From: Anagrus nilaparvatae
Lineage: Eukaryota > Arthropoda > Insecta > Hymenoptera > Mymaridae
Direction of reading: 5' to 3'
Length of the DNA: 64,000 nucleotides
Assembly: GCA_022575985.1 (NCBI GenBank)
Contig: JAKSXM010000007.1
Coordinates: forward strand, 7,256,501 to 7,320,500
Shown in pieces: positions 37,601 to 46,980 of this stretch (positions are counted from its first letter, which is position 1; each line of letters starts with the position of its first letter). The position numbers were made by a program, and so were the translations under genes. The notes under the pieces are model-generated. The model was given only the letters and a program-made list of their open reading frames with translations. It ran no database searches and had not been told where the DNA came from.

Positions 37601-40600
37601 GTTTTTTTTTCTTCTGGAGTGGTTTTTCCCTGGCAATCAGATTTTTTTATCTATTTTTTAAAATTTTATTTACCTAAAAAGTTATGTTAAAAATTTGGGG
37701 TAGCTCAGATACGAAAAACACGGTTTTTGACATAAAAGTGAAAAAATCTTTTTGGCACCTATCGCCGATTTCTTGTTCACGATTTTTTTCGATTTTCTGA
37801 AGGTTCAAACTACCTGAAAACATGGGTCATATCGATGTGCCCTCCAAAAAAAAAATTACGATTCCAGGCTCAAATTAAGTAGCACTTTAAAAATAATTGC
37901 TCATATCCCTTTGGGTTTTGAAGTCATCGATAGCGATTTTCAAATCAGGTTTTTATAATTTAAAATGACAGACTCAAATTTAGCGAATTTTGAACCTCGA
38001 TAATAATAATTCAAGTTATTTCAAACATTTTAAAGTAAATTTAAAAAATAATTTTTTTTATCTGACTGATCAGCAACCCCGAAATTTTTAATTTAACTTT
38101 GAAATGCTTGAAATAACATTAATTACCAATTTCAATATTAAAAATCCGCAATTTCGAGTTTTCTATTTTGAATTTTAAAAATTTGATTTCAAAATCGCTC
38201 TCAAAACCATGATCAGAGACCTCAATAACTTATCAGAATTAGGCTCATTATATACTTTGCTTATTTTAGGCGAAATAATTAATTACTCAAAACTGGCATT
38301 CGGAAAATGAATGAATCCTTCAAATTCGTTTTTAACGAAAGTCCCTAAACCTCACTTATTCTTAGTCTCTAAATCGAAATTAGTTTAAGTTCATATTTTG
38401 ATCCCCTTTTCTAAAAACGTCTATTTTTCACTTCCCCCTCCTGAATTTTGGGCCTTTTTCAAGTAACCCTCCAAGTGACCCTCCCTATGAACAAGTTCCA
38501 TATTAAAAAGTATAAAATTTTCTATCCATTTAGCTCCTTTTAAAATTGTTGGATAAAAGCATGGCTTGCGCCTTGAGTACATGCGATTAATAAAGAACTA
38601 ACTTTTTATTGATCTATTTAATTAAAAAAATTAAAAATATTAACAAAATACCGAGTTTTGGCAAAATTCAGAGTTAATTGTGACATAGTTATTGATTTAT
38701 ACAAGTACACAGTTTTATCTATTTTTTTTCTTATCTATAAATTGTTTTCAAATCACACTTATAATTATGTTAAATTTTAAAATTTTTAGGACAGCATTGT
38801 ACATTTCTAAGTAGTACAATCATTCTTTTCTTATCGAAAAATAAAATAATTCAAATTAAAATTACGTAGATTATTTTTTTTAATTATATCAAATACCTTT
38901 CTTGCCCAAAAATTAGACGCAATGTAGGACGTGACAAGTATAGTCCTGTTGCCAGCAATGCTATTTAATGCCCTAAAATCCTATAAAATACCATAGAAGC
39001 TCCATGGAAAATGAGTGGTATTTATGTTTATCGGGTTAAAAAACATAAATACCACCCATTTTTTTCCGTGGAGCTTTTATGGCATTTTTCGGCATCAAAT
39101 AGCATTGCTGGGGACAGGACTAAAGGGAACTATATTTCTTTGAAATTGTTCATATTTAGTTCTACTAATGCGGATAATCATCACAAACAGAAAAAATAAA
39201 AATATGTAACCTTCATTTAACAAATAGTCAGAAAATTTTTAAAACTGCAGTAGAAAATAAAAAAATCCTTAAAATTTTAACATTTTTTTTTATTTCACCA
39301 AAACAGTAAAATTAAATCATTATATTCACTGTGAATTAAAATAATCTAAAAATAAATTTTACAAATATAATTTACAACTTTATAATTATCTTTTAATTTA
39401 AAAATATTACGTAATTAGCTATATTTAATTTTTTCGTTTAAACTACTGTCTAAATAATTATATTTGAAAAATTATTCATTTTAATCTGATTATATAGGCT
39501 TTAAAAAATAAAATTAACTTTAATAAAATAAGTTTAATATTGTTAAATTATTGGTATTATTTCTGAAATAATTGAACTGATTTGTGAAATTTCGTACTTT
39601 AAATACAAAAATTCAATATATTATAGTTTGTACGCCGTCGAGAATAAAAACAAAAAATTTTTTATATACAGGTACATTAAAACATTTATTTGAATCAATT
39701 TTTTCGCTGAATAAAAAAAAAATATTTTTTAAAATTTTGTAATTATTGAACAATTTGTATAGATAAAAATAAAAATTATGTAAAATTTTTGCATGTGCAG
39801 ATTATATAATAAATATAGAAACAATGCAATGAAATATTGAAACATTTCAAGTTACTAGACAAATATTCAAATACATCGATTTTAATTTTTGAATAAATTA
39901 ACAGTGCACTTATTTTTTATGAAGGTTAAAAATATATTTGTAACTCTTAAAAAAAAGCAACTTATTTGTGAAAAATGAGTAAATTTATGATTTTCAAATT
40001 AAAAAAAACATTGTTGATTTAAGGGTTCTCACTATTTTATAGCCATTTTGAATCAAGGTTCAAGTTCAGTCACCCAAAAAATGTATAGGAAACCTTTTTT
40101 CAACTCAAGTTTTTATTTTATGGCATCAAGTTTAAAAAAAAAAATTATTTAAAATTAATCAAAAATTAAACGAAATTTTTAACCTATTAGGGATTGTTCA
40201 AGAAATACGGAACACCCGGGATGGACAAATTTGCCACGTATCTAGCAACATTATAATTTTCATCAGATTTGAATTTAACAACCGTTTTAATACTAAAAAC
40301 TTATCAGTATTTCAGTTTTATTGTAAATTATATGCAGCCTTACCTGCAGCCTTTAAGAAAATGTATATGGGTGCTTTTCACAGAAATAGTTTATATATTT
40401 TTCCATTTTTTCTTTAACTTACTAATATATGCGTAGTTGATTTGAACTTTGAAAAAATATTATCAATTAACTTTTGAAAAGAAAAAAAAGCGCAAAAGAG
40501 CTTTCGTTTTGGAAACAAACAGGGGGACACTATGTAAACGCTTTCTGTGAAAAGCACCATTATATTAAGGGTTGAACATTAAGTATAGGCTTGGAGCATG

Positions 40601-43384
40601 GTTTTGTATGCGATTTTTTTTGAAAGCATGTCCATGGAATTTAATAAAATATTAAAAATTTTAACAAAAAATGGCAAAAAAACGTTAAAACTGACCTAAA
40701 ATGGACAATTACGCAAAATTGGACCACGTTTGGTCAAAACGGACTTCAGATTTGGAATCAGCGACCCCAATAACGAAAGTTAACGAATTCTATGGACATG
40801 CTTTCAAAAAAAATCGCATACAAAACCATGCTCCAGGCCTATACTAATTTGATAACAAGCAATTTTAAGCCTATTTCGCCGACATAAATACGTGCCATTT
40901 TAATAAAAAAGTTTATTATTCGAAAATTAAGTCATATTTTTTACTCAAAATTAATATTCAGGGGTTTTAGAGGTGACTTAATTAAATTTTTACATAAAAA
41001 ATGTATAGAATTTTATTTAATGACTGAAAAATCGTTAAAATAAGGGTTAAATAATACGTTTCTAACTAAAATAACAGTTAAATTTAAAACTATAAGCCTT
41101 TTTATCAAAGGGGCACGTTTTGTCGGCGAAATATGCCTAAAATCGCATTACTAAAAAACTCAAAAAAATTCAAAATTATATGAAAATTAAAATCCGTTTG
41201 CACTTAGGGGAATTCTACTTATGGCCAGCAAAATTCTGCTTGTAGCTAACGAATTTTTTTTTCCAGCTTAAACGATTTCAAATGATTTGAAATTTAAAGA
41301 AATTTAAAAAAAGACATTTTTTTTAAAAAACGTGCATTTCCTAGCGAGCAAAAAAACAAAATTTTCTTTAATTTTATCTACGTTTCAAGTTATTTGCAAT
41401 CGTTCAAGCAAGAAAAAATTATTGCACTTGTGCTAGTGAATTCTTTTTTAGCGTGCTTGATATCGAGTAATACGTTTTAAATCTATATAATACTTGAAAA
41501 TGACTATATTTTTGCTTTTAAGTTAGATCTATCATTTTGAAATTATAAAGTGACAGCTAAAAATGGCCAACAGTAGATCAGGTTTAAGAAATTTAAAGAT
41601 AGCTTAAAGGACTTCTTTTTAACACGAAGCTCTTAATTGGTAAGTACGGGGGAACACCCTCAAACTTTCTAAAAATTCAATAACCCAAAAACGATGGGTT
41701 CTCCTTGATAGTAAAATGATATCTCAGTGTTTTATCAAAATCTAATCATGAACTGTCGAAATCATAGATTAAACCTATAATCTAATCTATTATTTAATAT
41801 ATATCTACGTAACATTAAAAATTAATTATCTAACATCAGCTGTAAATCAGATAAGAAAAAAAAAATTGTTTTGATTTTAAAATTTCAATAAACAAAAAGA
41901 GAAAAAATTCTTACATTAACTCCAATAAACTTTTCATCAGCTGGATATGTAACTTCAATACAAAGGGGTATTAAAAATGTAAACAATGCTAATCCACTAT
42001 ACATCATTCTAATCAACGTATCACCTATATCAATTATTATTCTTGGTGGTTCTGGCATTTTTTGTACTGTTATCTGCAAAAAAAGAAAAAATTAACAATA
42101 AAAAGTTTTCCTATTTACTTAATAATTACTAATTTCTTAATAATATTTAAAAAAGGATTAAAGTTAAACTTACATATGACGAAATATTATTAAAATTATT
42201 AAAATTTATATAAGTTTGATCCAAACATAATTGTAATTGCACGATTGGCATTGCTTTTGTAAATAATTGGTAACCATAATTTGGTATTGTTATTTGACCA
42301 TCATTATTGTACAATACATTTCTTAAAACTTCAAAATTTGTTAATATTGTGTAGTTGAAATCATTTTCAGTGAGATTGTTAAATATTATTGCTAATCTTG
42401 TTTGTAAAGTTTTTGATGTTTCATTTAACATTCCTAAATACATTTTTTCTTCGGTTTCGTAGCCTTCGGTTTTTGCTGTGTTAAAGAAATTGTTTTTTTA
42501 TAAGATTGTTTTTGCTGGTGTTTGAATCATAAAGTTTTTTTTTTCTAGAAATTGAAAAAAAAATTAACTAGGATTTGTTATACTTTATTAATTTATTTAC
42601 CAAATTGCAATTGGATAATCAATCCAATGATTGGATTGATTGCATTTACTTTTGAAATAAAAAATTTTTAATTTTCTTTTATAAATAATATAAATTTTTT
42701 TATGAATTTAAATTAATTTTTTATTAATTTTTAATTGAAATTTCAAGCAAAACCTACATTAAAAAAATCAGTTGATTACAAATGCATTTAATCTATTTTT
42801 GGCCCTGATCTATTTAATTTACTACTTAATTTTGGACCTTTTAGTTAAAAAAAAAATGAACTCATACTCAAAAAAAGCTTCTAAGAATTAGTGAAATCAC
42901 CTTAGAACTGATAAAATCCATAAATCTATTTTAAAAAAAATTATCAGAATATGTCATGGACAAATTTTTTTTAAAAATGAACACGTAATCGCAAAAATAC
43001 AAAAAAAGAACTTTAAATGACTCAAAGATACCATAAAAATCCAAAAAATTACTTACAAGCCAAACTATCATTAAGATTTAAACAATTTTTAACATTTTTC
43101 ATTAAATTATCAATTTCATGATTTTTAGGTGTATAATAAATTTTAAATTTATTATAATTTAACACAAAAGATTCTTTATTCAATTTAGTCTGATTTTCTT
43201 TTTCATAAAATGTTACATTTTTATAAACAGTTGGCTCTTTAGCTATAACACTTCTCATATATTGTATCAATAAAAATAACAATAATGGTACAATTATTTG
43301 TATAATTAAACTTTGTTTCCAATATCTTTTTCGTATTATATAACTTTTGTACAAAAGTAATTTTAAATGCTTTAATTTATCCAT
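17590..43384 (-). CDS. ABC transporter subfamily A, full-length, 24 exons
   Basis: A full ABCA-type transporter, the family that moves lipids across membranes. Twenty-four exons with GT/AG borders and matching phases join to 4953 bp (1650 aa), close to the 1700 aa of ABCA3-like proteins. Order: TMD1 (about residues 1-470), NBD1 (470-803), TMD2 (804-1330), NBD2 (1330-1650). Both NBDs have Walker A ([18 protein letters not shown]), signature ([16 protein letters not shown]) and Walker B ([19 protein letters not shown]). The ATG at 43384-43382 gives the usual basic N-terminus before the first membrane helix. The stop is TGA at 17592-17590. Introns 7 and 13 contain whole genes on the opposite strand; introns 3 and 18 are filled by mobile DNA. 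Which ABCA subgroup it belongs to I cannot settle. Exon positions are given in the four domain entries. Confidence 0.93.
18490..18980. other. ABCA intron 21: GC-richer relic
   Basis: The part from about 18530 to 18950 has G-rich runs (GGAGGAGGG, AGGGAGGGGAG) unlike flanking introns and looks like degraded mobile DNA. No frame or terminal repeats could be assigned. Confidence 0.3.
20110..23260 (+). mobile_element. Decayed non-LTR retrotransposon in ABCA intron 18
   Basis: Lies on the opposite strand to the host gene. Broken frames give a reverse transcriptase: a start near [17 protein letters not shown] (20370), [15 protein letters not shown] (20540), FIDLDNVDR (20645) and the catalytic AYADDIVIM near 20930. 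A 153-codon frame at 22236-22697 encodes the C-terminal domain, beginning [21 protein letters not shown] frameshifted zinc-knuckle-like CRLC...HVCKEC follows near 22805-22862. Stops near 20611 and 20836 and missing 5' domains show it is dead. The 3' part to 23260 is noncoding. The frame is interrupted at 21345 by a later insertion. Confidence 0.8.
21346..22217 (+). mobile_element. Poly(A)-tailed retroposed insertion
   Basis: 872 bp inserted in the retrotransposon frame. It ends in TTAATAAAA and 24 A residues (22196-22219). Exact 45-bp copies of the target lie on both sides, at 21301-21345 and 22218-22262. A poly(A) tail plus a target duplication means retroposition by target-primed reverse transcription. 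The body has no long frame; a pyrimidine-rich stretch at 21860-21960 suggests the 3' untranslated part of a LINE or a processed transcript. Its source is not recognised. Confidence 0.75.
25250..26445. other. ABCA intron 13, upstream of the serine protease homologue
   Basis: About 1.2 kb of AT-rich sequence. The last few hundred bases probably hold the promoter of the antisense gene at 26446, but no convincing TATA box or initiator could be assigned. Confidence 0.35.
26446..27721 (+). CDS. Secreted inactive serine protease homologue (S1 fold)
   Basis: Six exons (26446-26503, 26597-26694, 26776-26876, 26956-27082, 27147-27251, 27314-27721) join in phase to 298 aa. A hydrophobic signal peptide ([14 protein letters not shown]) is followed by a chymotrypsin-fold domain. 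All three catalytic positions appear lost: the TAAHC site reads IALPN, the Asp position in DNQIGLIKL is Gln, and GDSGGPL reads GTLGGPL. The usual Ile-Val-Gly-Gly activation site is also absent (GFPYVADI). The protein should therefore be secreted and non-proteolytic, like the serine protease homologues known in insect immunity and in venoms of parasitoid wasps; its actual role is unknown. It lies in intron 13 of the ABC transporter gene on the opposite strand. An AATAAA follows at 27862. Confidence 0.85.
27862..27867 (+). terminator. Polyadenylation signal AATAAA
   Basis: Perfect hexamer about 140 bases after the stop codon of the serine protease homologue. Confidence 0.5.
27905..28575 (+). 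pseudogene. Partial duplicate of the serine protease homologue 3' end
   Basis: At 28205-28260 the DNA closely repeats part of exon 6 (about 27508-27560; shared core GATATTTT...TATAATTTAGAAGG). The reading frame around it is not maintained. A second pair of direct repeats lies at 27907-27970 and 28355-28420 (both with ATTGTGACAAT and CCTAAAGAGG). Together these indicate a tandem duplication about 0.45-0.7 kb long that has since decayed. The open frame at 28353-28571 is probably not a gene. Confidence 0.5.
28576..29298. other. Remainder of ABCA intron 13
   Basis: AT-rich and without recognised genes. A slightly less AT-rich patch at 29060-29270 has no assignable frame. Confidence 0.4.
31514..33208. 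other. ABCA intron 7, upstream of the ionotropic receptor
   Basis: About 1.7 kb of AT-rich DNA. It probably holds the promoter of the receptor at 33209, but no core motif is convincing. Confidence 0.35.
33209..35056 (+). CDS. Divergent ionotropic chemosensory receptor, intronless
   Basis: A single 615-codon frame. It has a signal peptide ([18 protein letters not shown]), then an extracellular region with the motif [16 protein letters not shown] (about residues 198-213), typical of insect ionotropic receptors before the ligand-binding lobe. The first membrane helix is at about residues 315-341 ([17 protein letters not shown]). A short pore-like segment includes YYMMLGLGV. Further helices are at about 370-391 ([14 protein letters not shown]) and 549-577 ([16 protein letters not shown]). 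The layout matches the ionotropic glutamate receptor channel fold, and single-exon structure is common for divergent family members. Taste or smell function is expected by family; the ligand is unknown. It lies in intron 7 of the ABC transporter on the opposite strand, ending 188 bp from exon 7. Confidence 0.85.
   Translation: MKIAHLICFFTVFDLAHQYKIEVLLEQVLKEVKPIQVTLYSDYKNGNIVNKNLYKSTFKYLINSVPSVVVDLSQSTHITSKKDSIIRYNSNVTAPLHIILLGESNLTKLKKKFRKILLLIYDSLFYLSQCKILLIINQNDSNLEIRKSLFEMSYDFSFFDFTMIYSAVSTFSYTVQMKPFAKTVKGYKFNKNTIFFPDVFTHFMYQIRVGVDRYSWPQTYKNYTKNYSSKFEMYLLAHLFKSYECFEKSLNVTSKYIKLSIESVDEQIITYSLNIFIGKLDYFLTENILNMVPVEPFKILLVVPLTNQKHLEVTNIALYSSFTLIGIIILIVISVYVFKLKKDEWSLFNIYYMMLGLGVHLDPRRNLRTKIIFFTLFAVSFFFVSDLISGITKLKYVSTEISVIESLEDIFKNNFSVVSPYSLVILGNLKNQTKGIVKNVIEIAVLEENETYSYNKISIYDENDAKKSLIQNSHILNIVKLKISDFVLYQSYYVVLFETSSVFRNKFFNFNMKILEAGLDVKWRSDYDHANEIIKRTTNEGFEDEEDTLPIILLSLMIIGVIISFIALFFEYISIYYSSSLKLIGLSIYNALRKKIKRPRSSKKVQIRKICLSKK
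36766..37912. mobile_element. 1.15 kb palindrome in ABCA intron 3 (family A, copy 1)
   Basis: The arms 36766-37335 and 37345-37912 are near-perfect reverse complements with almost no spacer. Each includes CATATCGATGTGCCC at the outer part, TGACCTAAAAATTGAAATTTGG near the centre, and ATTCATTTCTTTAAGAAAAAAATC. A second copy lies at 44452-45578. No protein is encoded; the 76-codon frame at 37187-37417 is a by-product. As intronic DNA it should be transcribed and could fold into a long hairpin. Confidence 0.8.
38941..39122. mobile_element. 182-bp hairpin (MITE-like)
   Basis: The ends TAGTCCTGTTGCCAGCAATGC and GCATTGCTGGGGACAGGACTA pair, and so does the interior around AAATACCAC. Inside ABCA intron 3. 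A short frame spanning it is not a gene. Confidence 0.65.
40368..40560. mobile_element. Small TIR element in ABCA intron 3
   Basis: The left end ATGGGTGCTTTTCACAGAAA pairs with the right end TTTCTGTGAAAAGCACCAT. Interior of about 150 bp without coding capacity. Confidence 0.5.
40583..40845. mobile_element. TIR element of about 263 bp in ABCA intron 3
   Basis: Arms of about 55 bp: TATAGGCTTGGAGCATGGTT at the left is matched inverted by AACCATGCTCCAGGCCTATA at the right, continuing through GCATGTCCAT. No coding sequence. Confidence 0.65.
40861..41146. mobile_element. TIR element of about 286 bp in ABCA intron 3
   Basis: The left CCTATTTCGCCGACATAAAT pairs with the right TTTTGTCGGCGAAATATGCC. 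It directly abuts the previous element. No coding sequence. Confidence 0.55.
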
Positions 43385-44451
43385 TATTTAATTATTGCAT
43401 TCTATAATTTTCAAAAATAAAAAATCACTTTTTTTTAGGTTACGTTTAATAATAAAAAAATTTAATTGTAATATACTAAAAAACTTGAAACAATCAAACA
43501 CAATAATTTAATATTAAACAATTGATATCACTAATAAATATAACTATACTACTACAACAGAGTTTTTTTCTTCCCACTATTAAATGTACATGCAGTTACT
43601 CATATAAATATTAATTTGAAAAAAAAAACTTTTTTTTATCTATAATTTGATAACGTTTATTATTAAAAGTGCTAATGTTACTCATTAATAAAAAAAAAAA
43701 TTATATATAGATATATATTAAAGTATATATAGAAAGTTAGGTAATTATTTATGTATATATGTTACGTATCAATGTTCTAATTTATAATTGAATATGTCAA
43801 TATTTTAATTACGTTAATGTTTTGTCTGTTAATTTTTATCAGTTCTTATAGTAAAAAATTTTTTTTGATAATTTTTTTTTTTAAAGATATATTAATCTAT
43901 GTGAATTAAACGTCATGTTTTTGTTTGATAATGTATAGGTGTTTATATTGACACAAAACTTTGAGATTTGTTTTATTTATGGATATATACTTTTATTTAT
44001 GTAAAATGAAAATGTTTGATGCAAGTTTAAATTAAAAATTTTTTTTTAGAAATTTTTAAACGTTGACGAATTTCATTGTTTTTGATACAGTTTCATATTT
44101 AATTTTACACTGATTTTTACGTATTTAGACTAATTTTCACTAATTAATGAGTCGTTATGAAATTTTTCAAAATTATATATAATTTTTGTTCTCTCTCTTA
44201 AACTTAACTAATAATTTGTGAGTATAATAAGAAGAAAAAAAAGTGGTTAAATACTGGATTTTATTAAGGAATTCCCCTACACGAAGGGTTTTTTTCTGGT
44301 TTTTTAATTATTCCTTGATTATTCATTTCTTCAAGTCTTTCGTTTTGGGATTTCAAGAAAATGTAACGCACTCAATGCCTATGTAAATAGAAGGAGAGAG
44401 GAATACTGCGATAATATATATATATTATATATATATATATATATTTTATAT
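43385..44451. other. Upstream of ABCA; includes an (AT)n microsatellite
   Basis: AT-rich 5' flank that should include the transporter promoter. An imperfect AT dinucleotide repeat lies at about 44413-44456. No clear TATA or initiator can be separated from the background. Confidence 0.4.
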
Positions 44452-45578
44452 TATATGAGGTATTATTTTTTTTTTACTACTTAACTTGGACAAAAAACTG
44501 AAAAAAAAAAATTTTGAAGGGGCATCGATATGACCCGTGTTTTCAGGTAGTTTGAACCTTCAGAAAACCGAAAAAAATTATGAACAAGAAATCGGTGATA
44601 GGTGCCAAAAAGATTTTTTCACTTTTATGTCAGAAACCGTGTTTTCGTATCTGAGCTACCCCAAATTTTCTAAATAACTTTTTAGGTAAATAAAATTTTA
44701 AAAAATAGATAATAAAATCTGATTTCCAGGGAAAAACCACTCCAGAAGAAAAAAAAACTTATCTTTTTACGATGAAATTTAGCCAAGTTATCGTCAATTT
44801 AAGATTTTGTTCAAATTCGTCTTAAAAAAGATTGAAATTTTATTGAAAAAAGCCTGTTCCTGAACTTTAAACATGCATTACTCGCTTGATTTTCATCGTA
44901 AAATAATAATTTTTTTTTTAAAATTAATTAATTTTTCCCTGAGTATTCATTTCTTCAAGAAAGAAATCATTTTTATTGACCAAATTTCAATTTTTAGGTC
45001 AAAAGCCTTTGAAAACTGTAAGTAGCAAAATTTACTTAACACAGTTTTTCACCTAAAATTGAAATTTGGTCAACAAAAATGAATTTCTTCTTAAAGAAAT
45101 TAATTGCCAGGGAAAAATTAATTGATTTAAAAAAAAAAATTATTATTTTACGATGAAAATCAAGCGAGTAATGCATGTTTAAAGTTCAGGAACAGGCTTT
45201 TTTTAATAAAATTGCAAAGACGAATTTGAGCAAAATCTTAAATTGAAGATAACTTGGCTAAATTTCATCGTAAAAAGATAAGTTTTTTTTTCTTCTGGAG
45301 TGGTTTTTCCCTGACAATCAGATTTTATTATATATTTTTAAAAATTTTATTACCTAAAAAGTTATTTTGAAAATTTGGGGTAGCTCAGATACGAAAATAC
45401 GGTTTTTGACATAAAAGTGAAAAAATCTTTTTGGCACCTATCACCGATTTCTTGTTCATAATTTTTTTCGGTTTTCTGAAGGTTCAAACTACCTGAAAAC
45501 ACGAGTCATATCGATGTCCCTTCAAATTTTTTTTTCTTCAGTTTTTTGTCCAAGTAGTAAAAAAAAATAATGCCTCAT
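44452..45578. mobile_element. 1.1 kb palindrome (family A, copy 2)
   Basis: The arms meet near 45015. The inner 1 kb is clearly homologous to the palindrome at 36766-37912. The outer ends differ: here they are GAGGTATTATT...CTACTTAACTTGGACAAAAAACTG and the inverse. The first copy has a different outer segment, so either the family has variable termini or one copy sits in another element. Confidence 0.8.
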
Positions 45579-46440
45579 ACATGTACTAACAAGTACTAAT
45601 TTCCTTGTATATTTATCTAAAAAAATTTTGAACTTTTGTATTTAGGTATCAAAAAAGGGAACACTTAACACTTACTTAACACAAAGAATAAATTTGTGGT
45701 TAATATTTTTTATGAAATCGAAATTTTTTTTTTTTCTATAAATCACTTCATATATGTCTCAAGAATATGTAAAAATAAAGGAATTTAAATCCCCTCTCTA
45801 AGTATACTTTTTGGCCTGTTTTGCGCGCGCTGCCAAACTTACATTTTTGAGAAATTAAACAAATAGCTTTATTCTAAGAAAATAGATTCATTTTTAATAT
45901 TAAATAACTCTTATTATACTTTTAACTATTCTTGAATAGTTAGAAATTGTGTTAAAGCTACTTTTGGATGTAAATTATGCAGTAAATTTTGCGAATTTTT
46001 TCGTTTGCTTACAAAGTCAAACTTCGCAGTACCAAAATGGCCAGACCAGAAACAGGAAAATAATCATCTTCAAGTAAAAGATAAGGAGGTGGAAGAGTTA
46101 TTTTATTAGCCTTAGATTAGAATCACGAATAACTGAAAAAAATTAATTAAAAAAAAAAATTAACCTTCTAAAAAAATGCCTTTTTTAAAAAAACGATGTT
46201 TTTACACCTTTTAATTAACTTCTCTGCACATATACAGGTCCAATTTTAATGTTTATGGACTAGATTTTTTCGCTATGAGTTACTATAAACGAAAAAAACA
46301 ACAACAAAAATTTAATTATAAGTATCAAAAAACTTGTTTTGATACTTTAAACGGGTTTTTCTCGAAGCAGCTTTTTTACAAATAGCGGGCAAGATTGTGA
46401 ATTAACTGTTTCACTAATTTTTTTAATATTTGCTGTGTAG

Positions 46441-46630
46441 TTTAAAAAATATATTTTTGAGGGGCTGACTTTGAGTTTTTTTTTTTAACGTCTTCAAAAA
46501 GTTTTTACAGATACTTTAGTCCTAAAAATTTAGGCATTTTTTTGTATTTTAACTTTGCGCAGCCGCCATTTTTTTTTGAAGTTAATTTTTTCGAAAAAAC
46601 TCTAAGTCAGCCCCTCACAATTGGTTTAAA
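46441..46630. mobile_element. 190-bp hairpin element
   Basis: TGAGGGGCTGACTTTGAGTTTTTT at the left end pairs with AAAAAACTCTAAGTCAGCCCCTCA at the right. No coding sequence. Confidence 0.6.
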
Positions 46631-46710
46631 CTCTTACCAAAAAATTTTTTTTTGTTAAGATAAGCCAAACTGGAGTTATCCTGCCCACCGATTTCGTATA
46701 CTGCCTTCTT

Positions 46711-46741
46711 TACGCACGTGTGACGTGGAAGTGACGTCACA
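46711..46741. promoter_or_regulatory. E-box and CRE-like motif cluster
   Basis: A CACGTG E-box near 46716 and a perfect TGACGTCA (46732-46739), with a TGACGT half-site between them. It is conspicuous in AT-rich DNA, but no gene start is close by, so function is speculative. Confidence 0.2.
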
Positions 46742-46980
46742 AAAATAAAAATAAAATATTTTTTTTTAATTTTAATACTTATGTAAAATAATAAAAAAAC
46801 ATTTACTCAAAAATCTCTAACCGTTTTTTCACAATCCTTACTTAAAAAACAGTACATATTTACCACAAAATAATGTCCCTTAATTCAATTTGTGCTTCCG
46901 ATCAGTTGTTACTAAATTAGCTTTATTAATCAAAACTGAATATCAAATTGATAGCTAAAGCTCATAGCGTTATTAGAACT

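Larger units (their letters stand above)
35647..43384 (-). other. ABCA exons 1-6: first transmembrane domain
   Basis: Exons: 43384-43057, 42475-42174, 42073-41915, 36374-36134, 36065-35898, 35834-35647. The first helix ([17 protein letters not shown]) follows a basic N-terminus. A large extracellular loop with several N-x-S/T sites (for example NLTEND) follows in exons 1-2. The remaining helices of TMD1 are in exons 3-6. Intron 3 is 5.5 kb and holds a 1.1 kb palindrome and several small hairpin elements. Confidence 0.85.

Noticed and set aside
38320..38480. Pyrimidine-rich block resembling, in reverse, a G-rich block near 30080-30180
   Set aside because: Similarity is patchy and mostly low complexity; a shared repeat origin could not be supported by eye.
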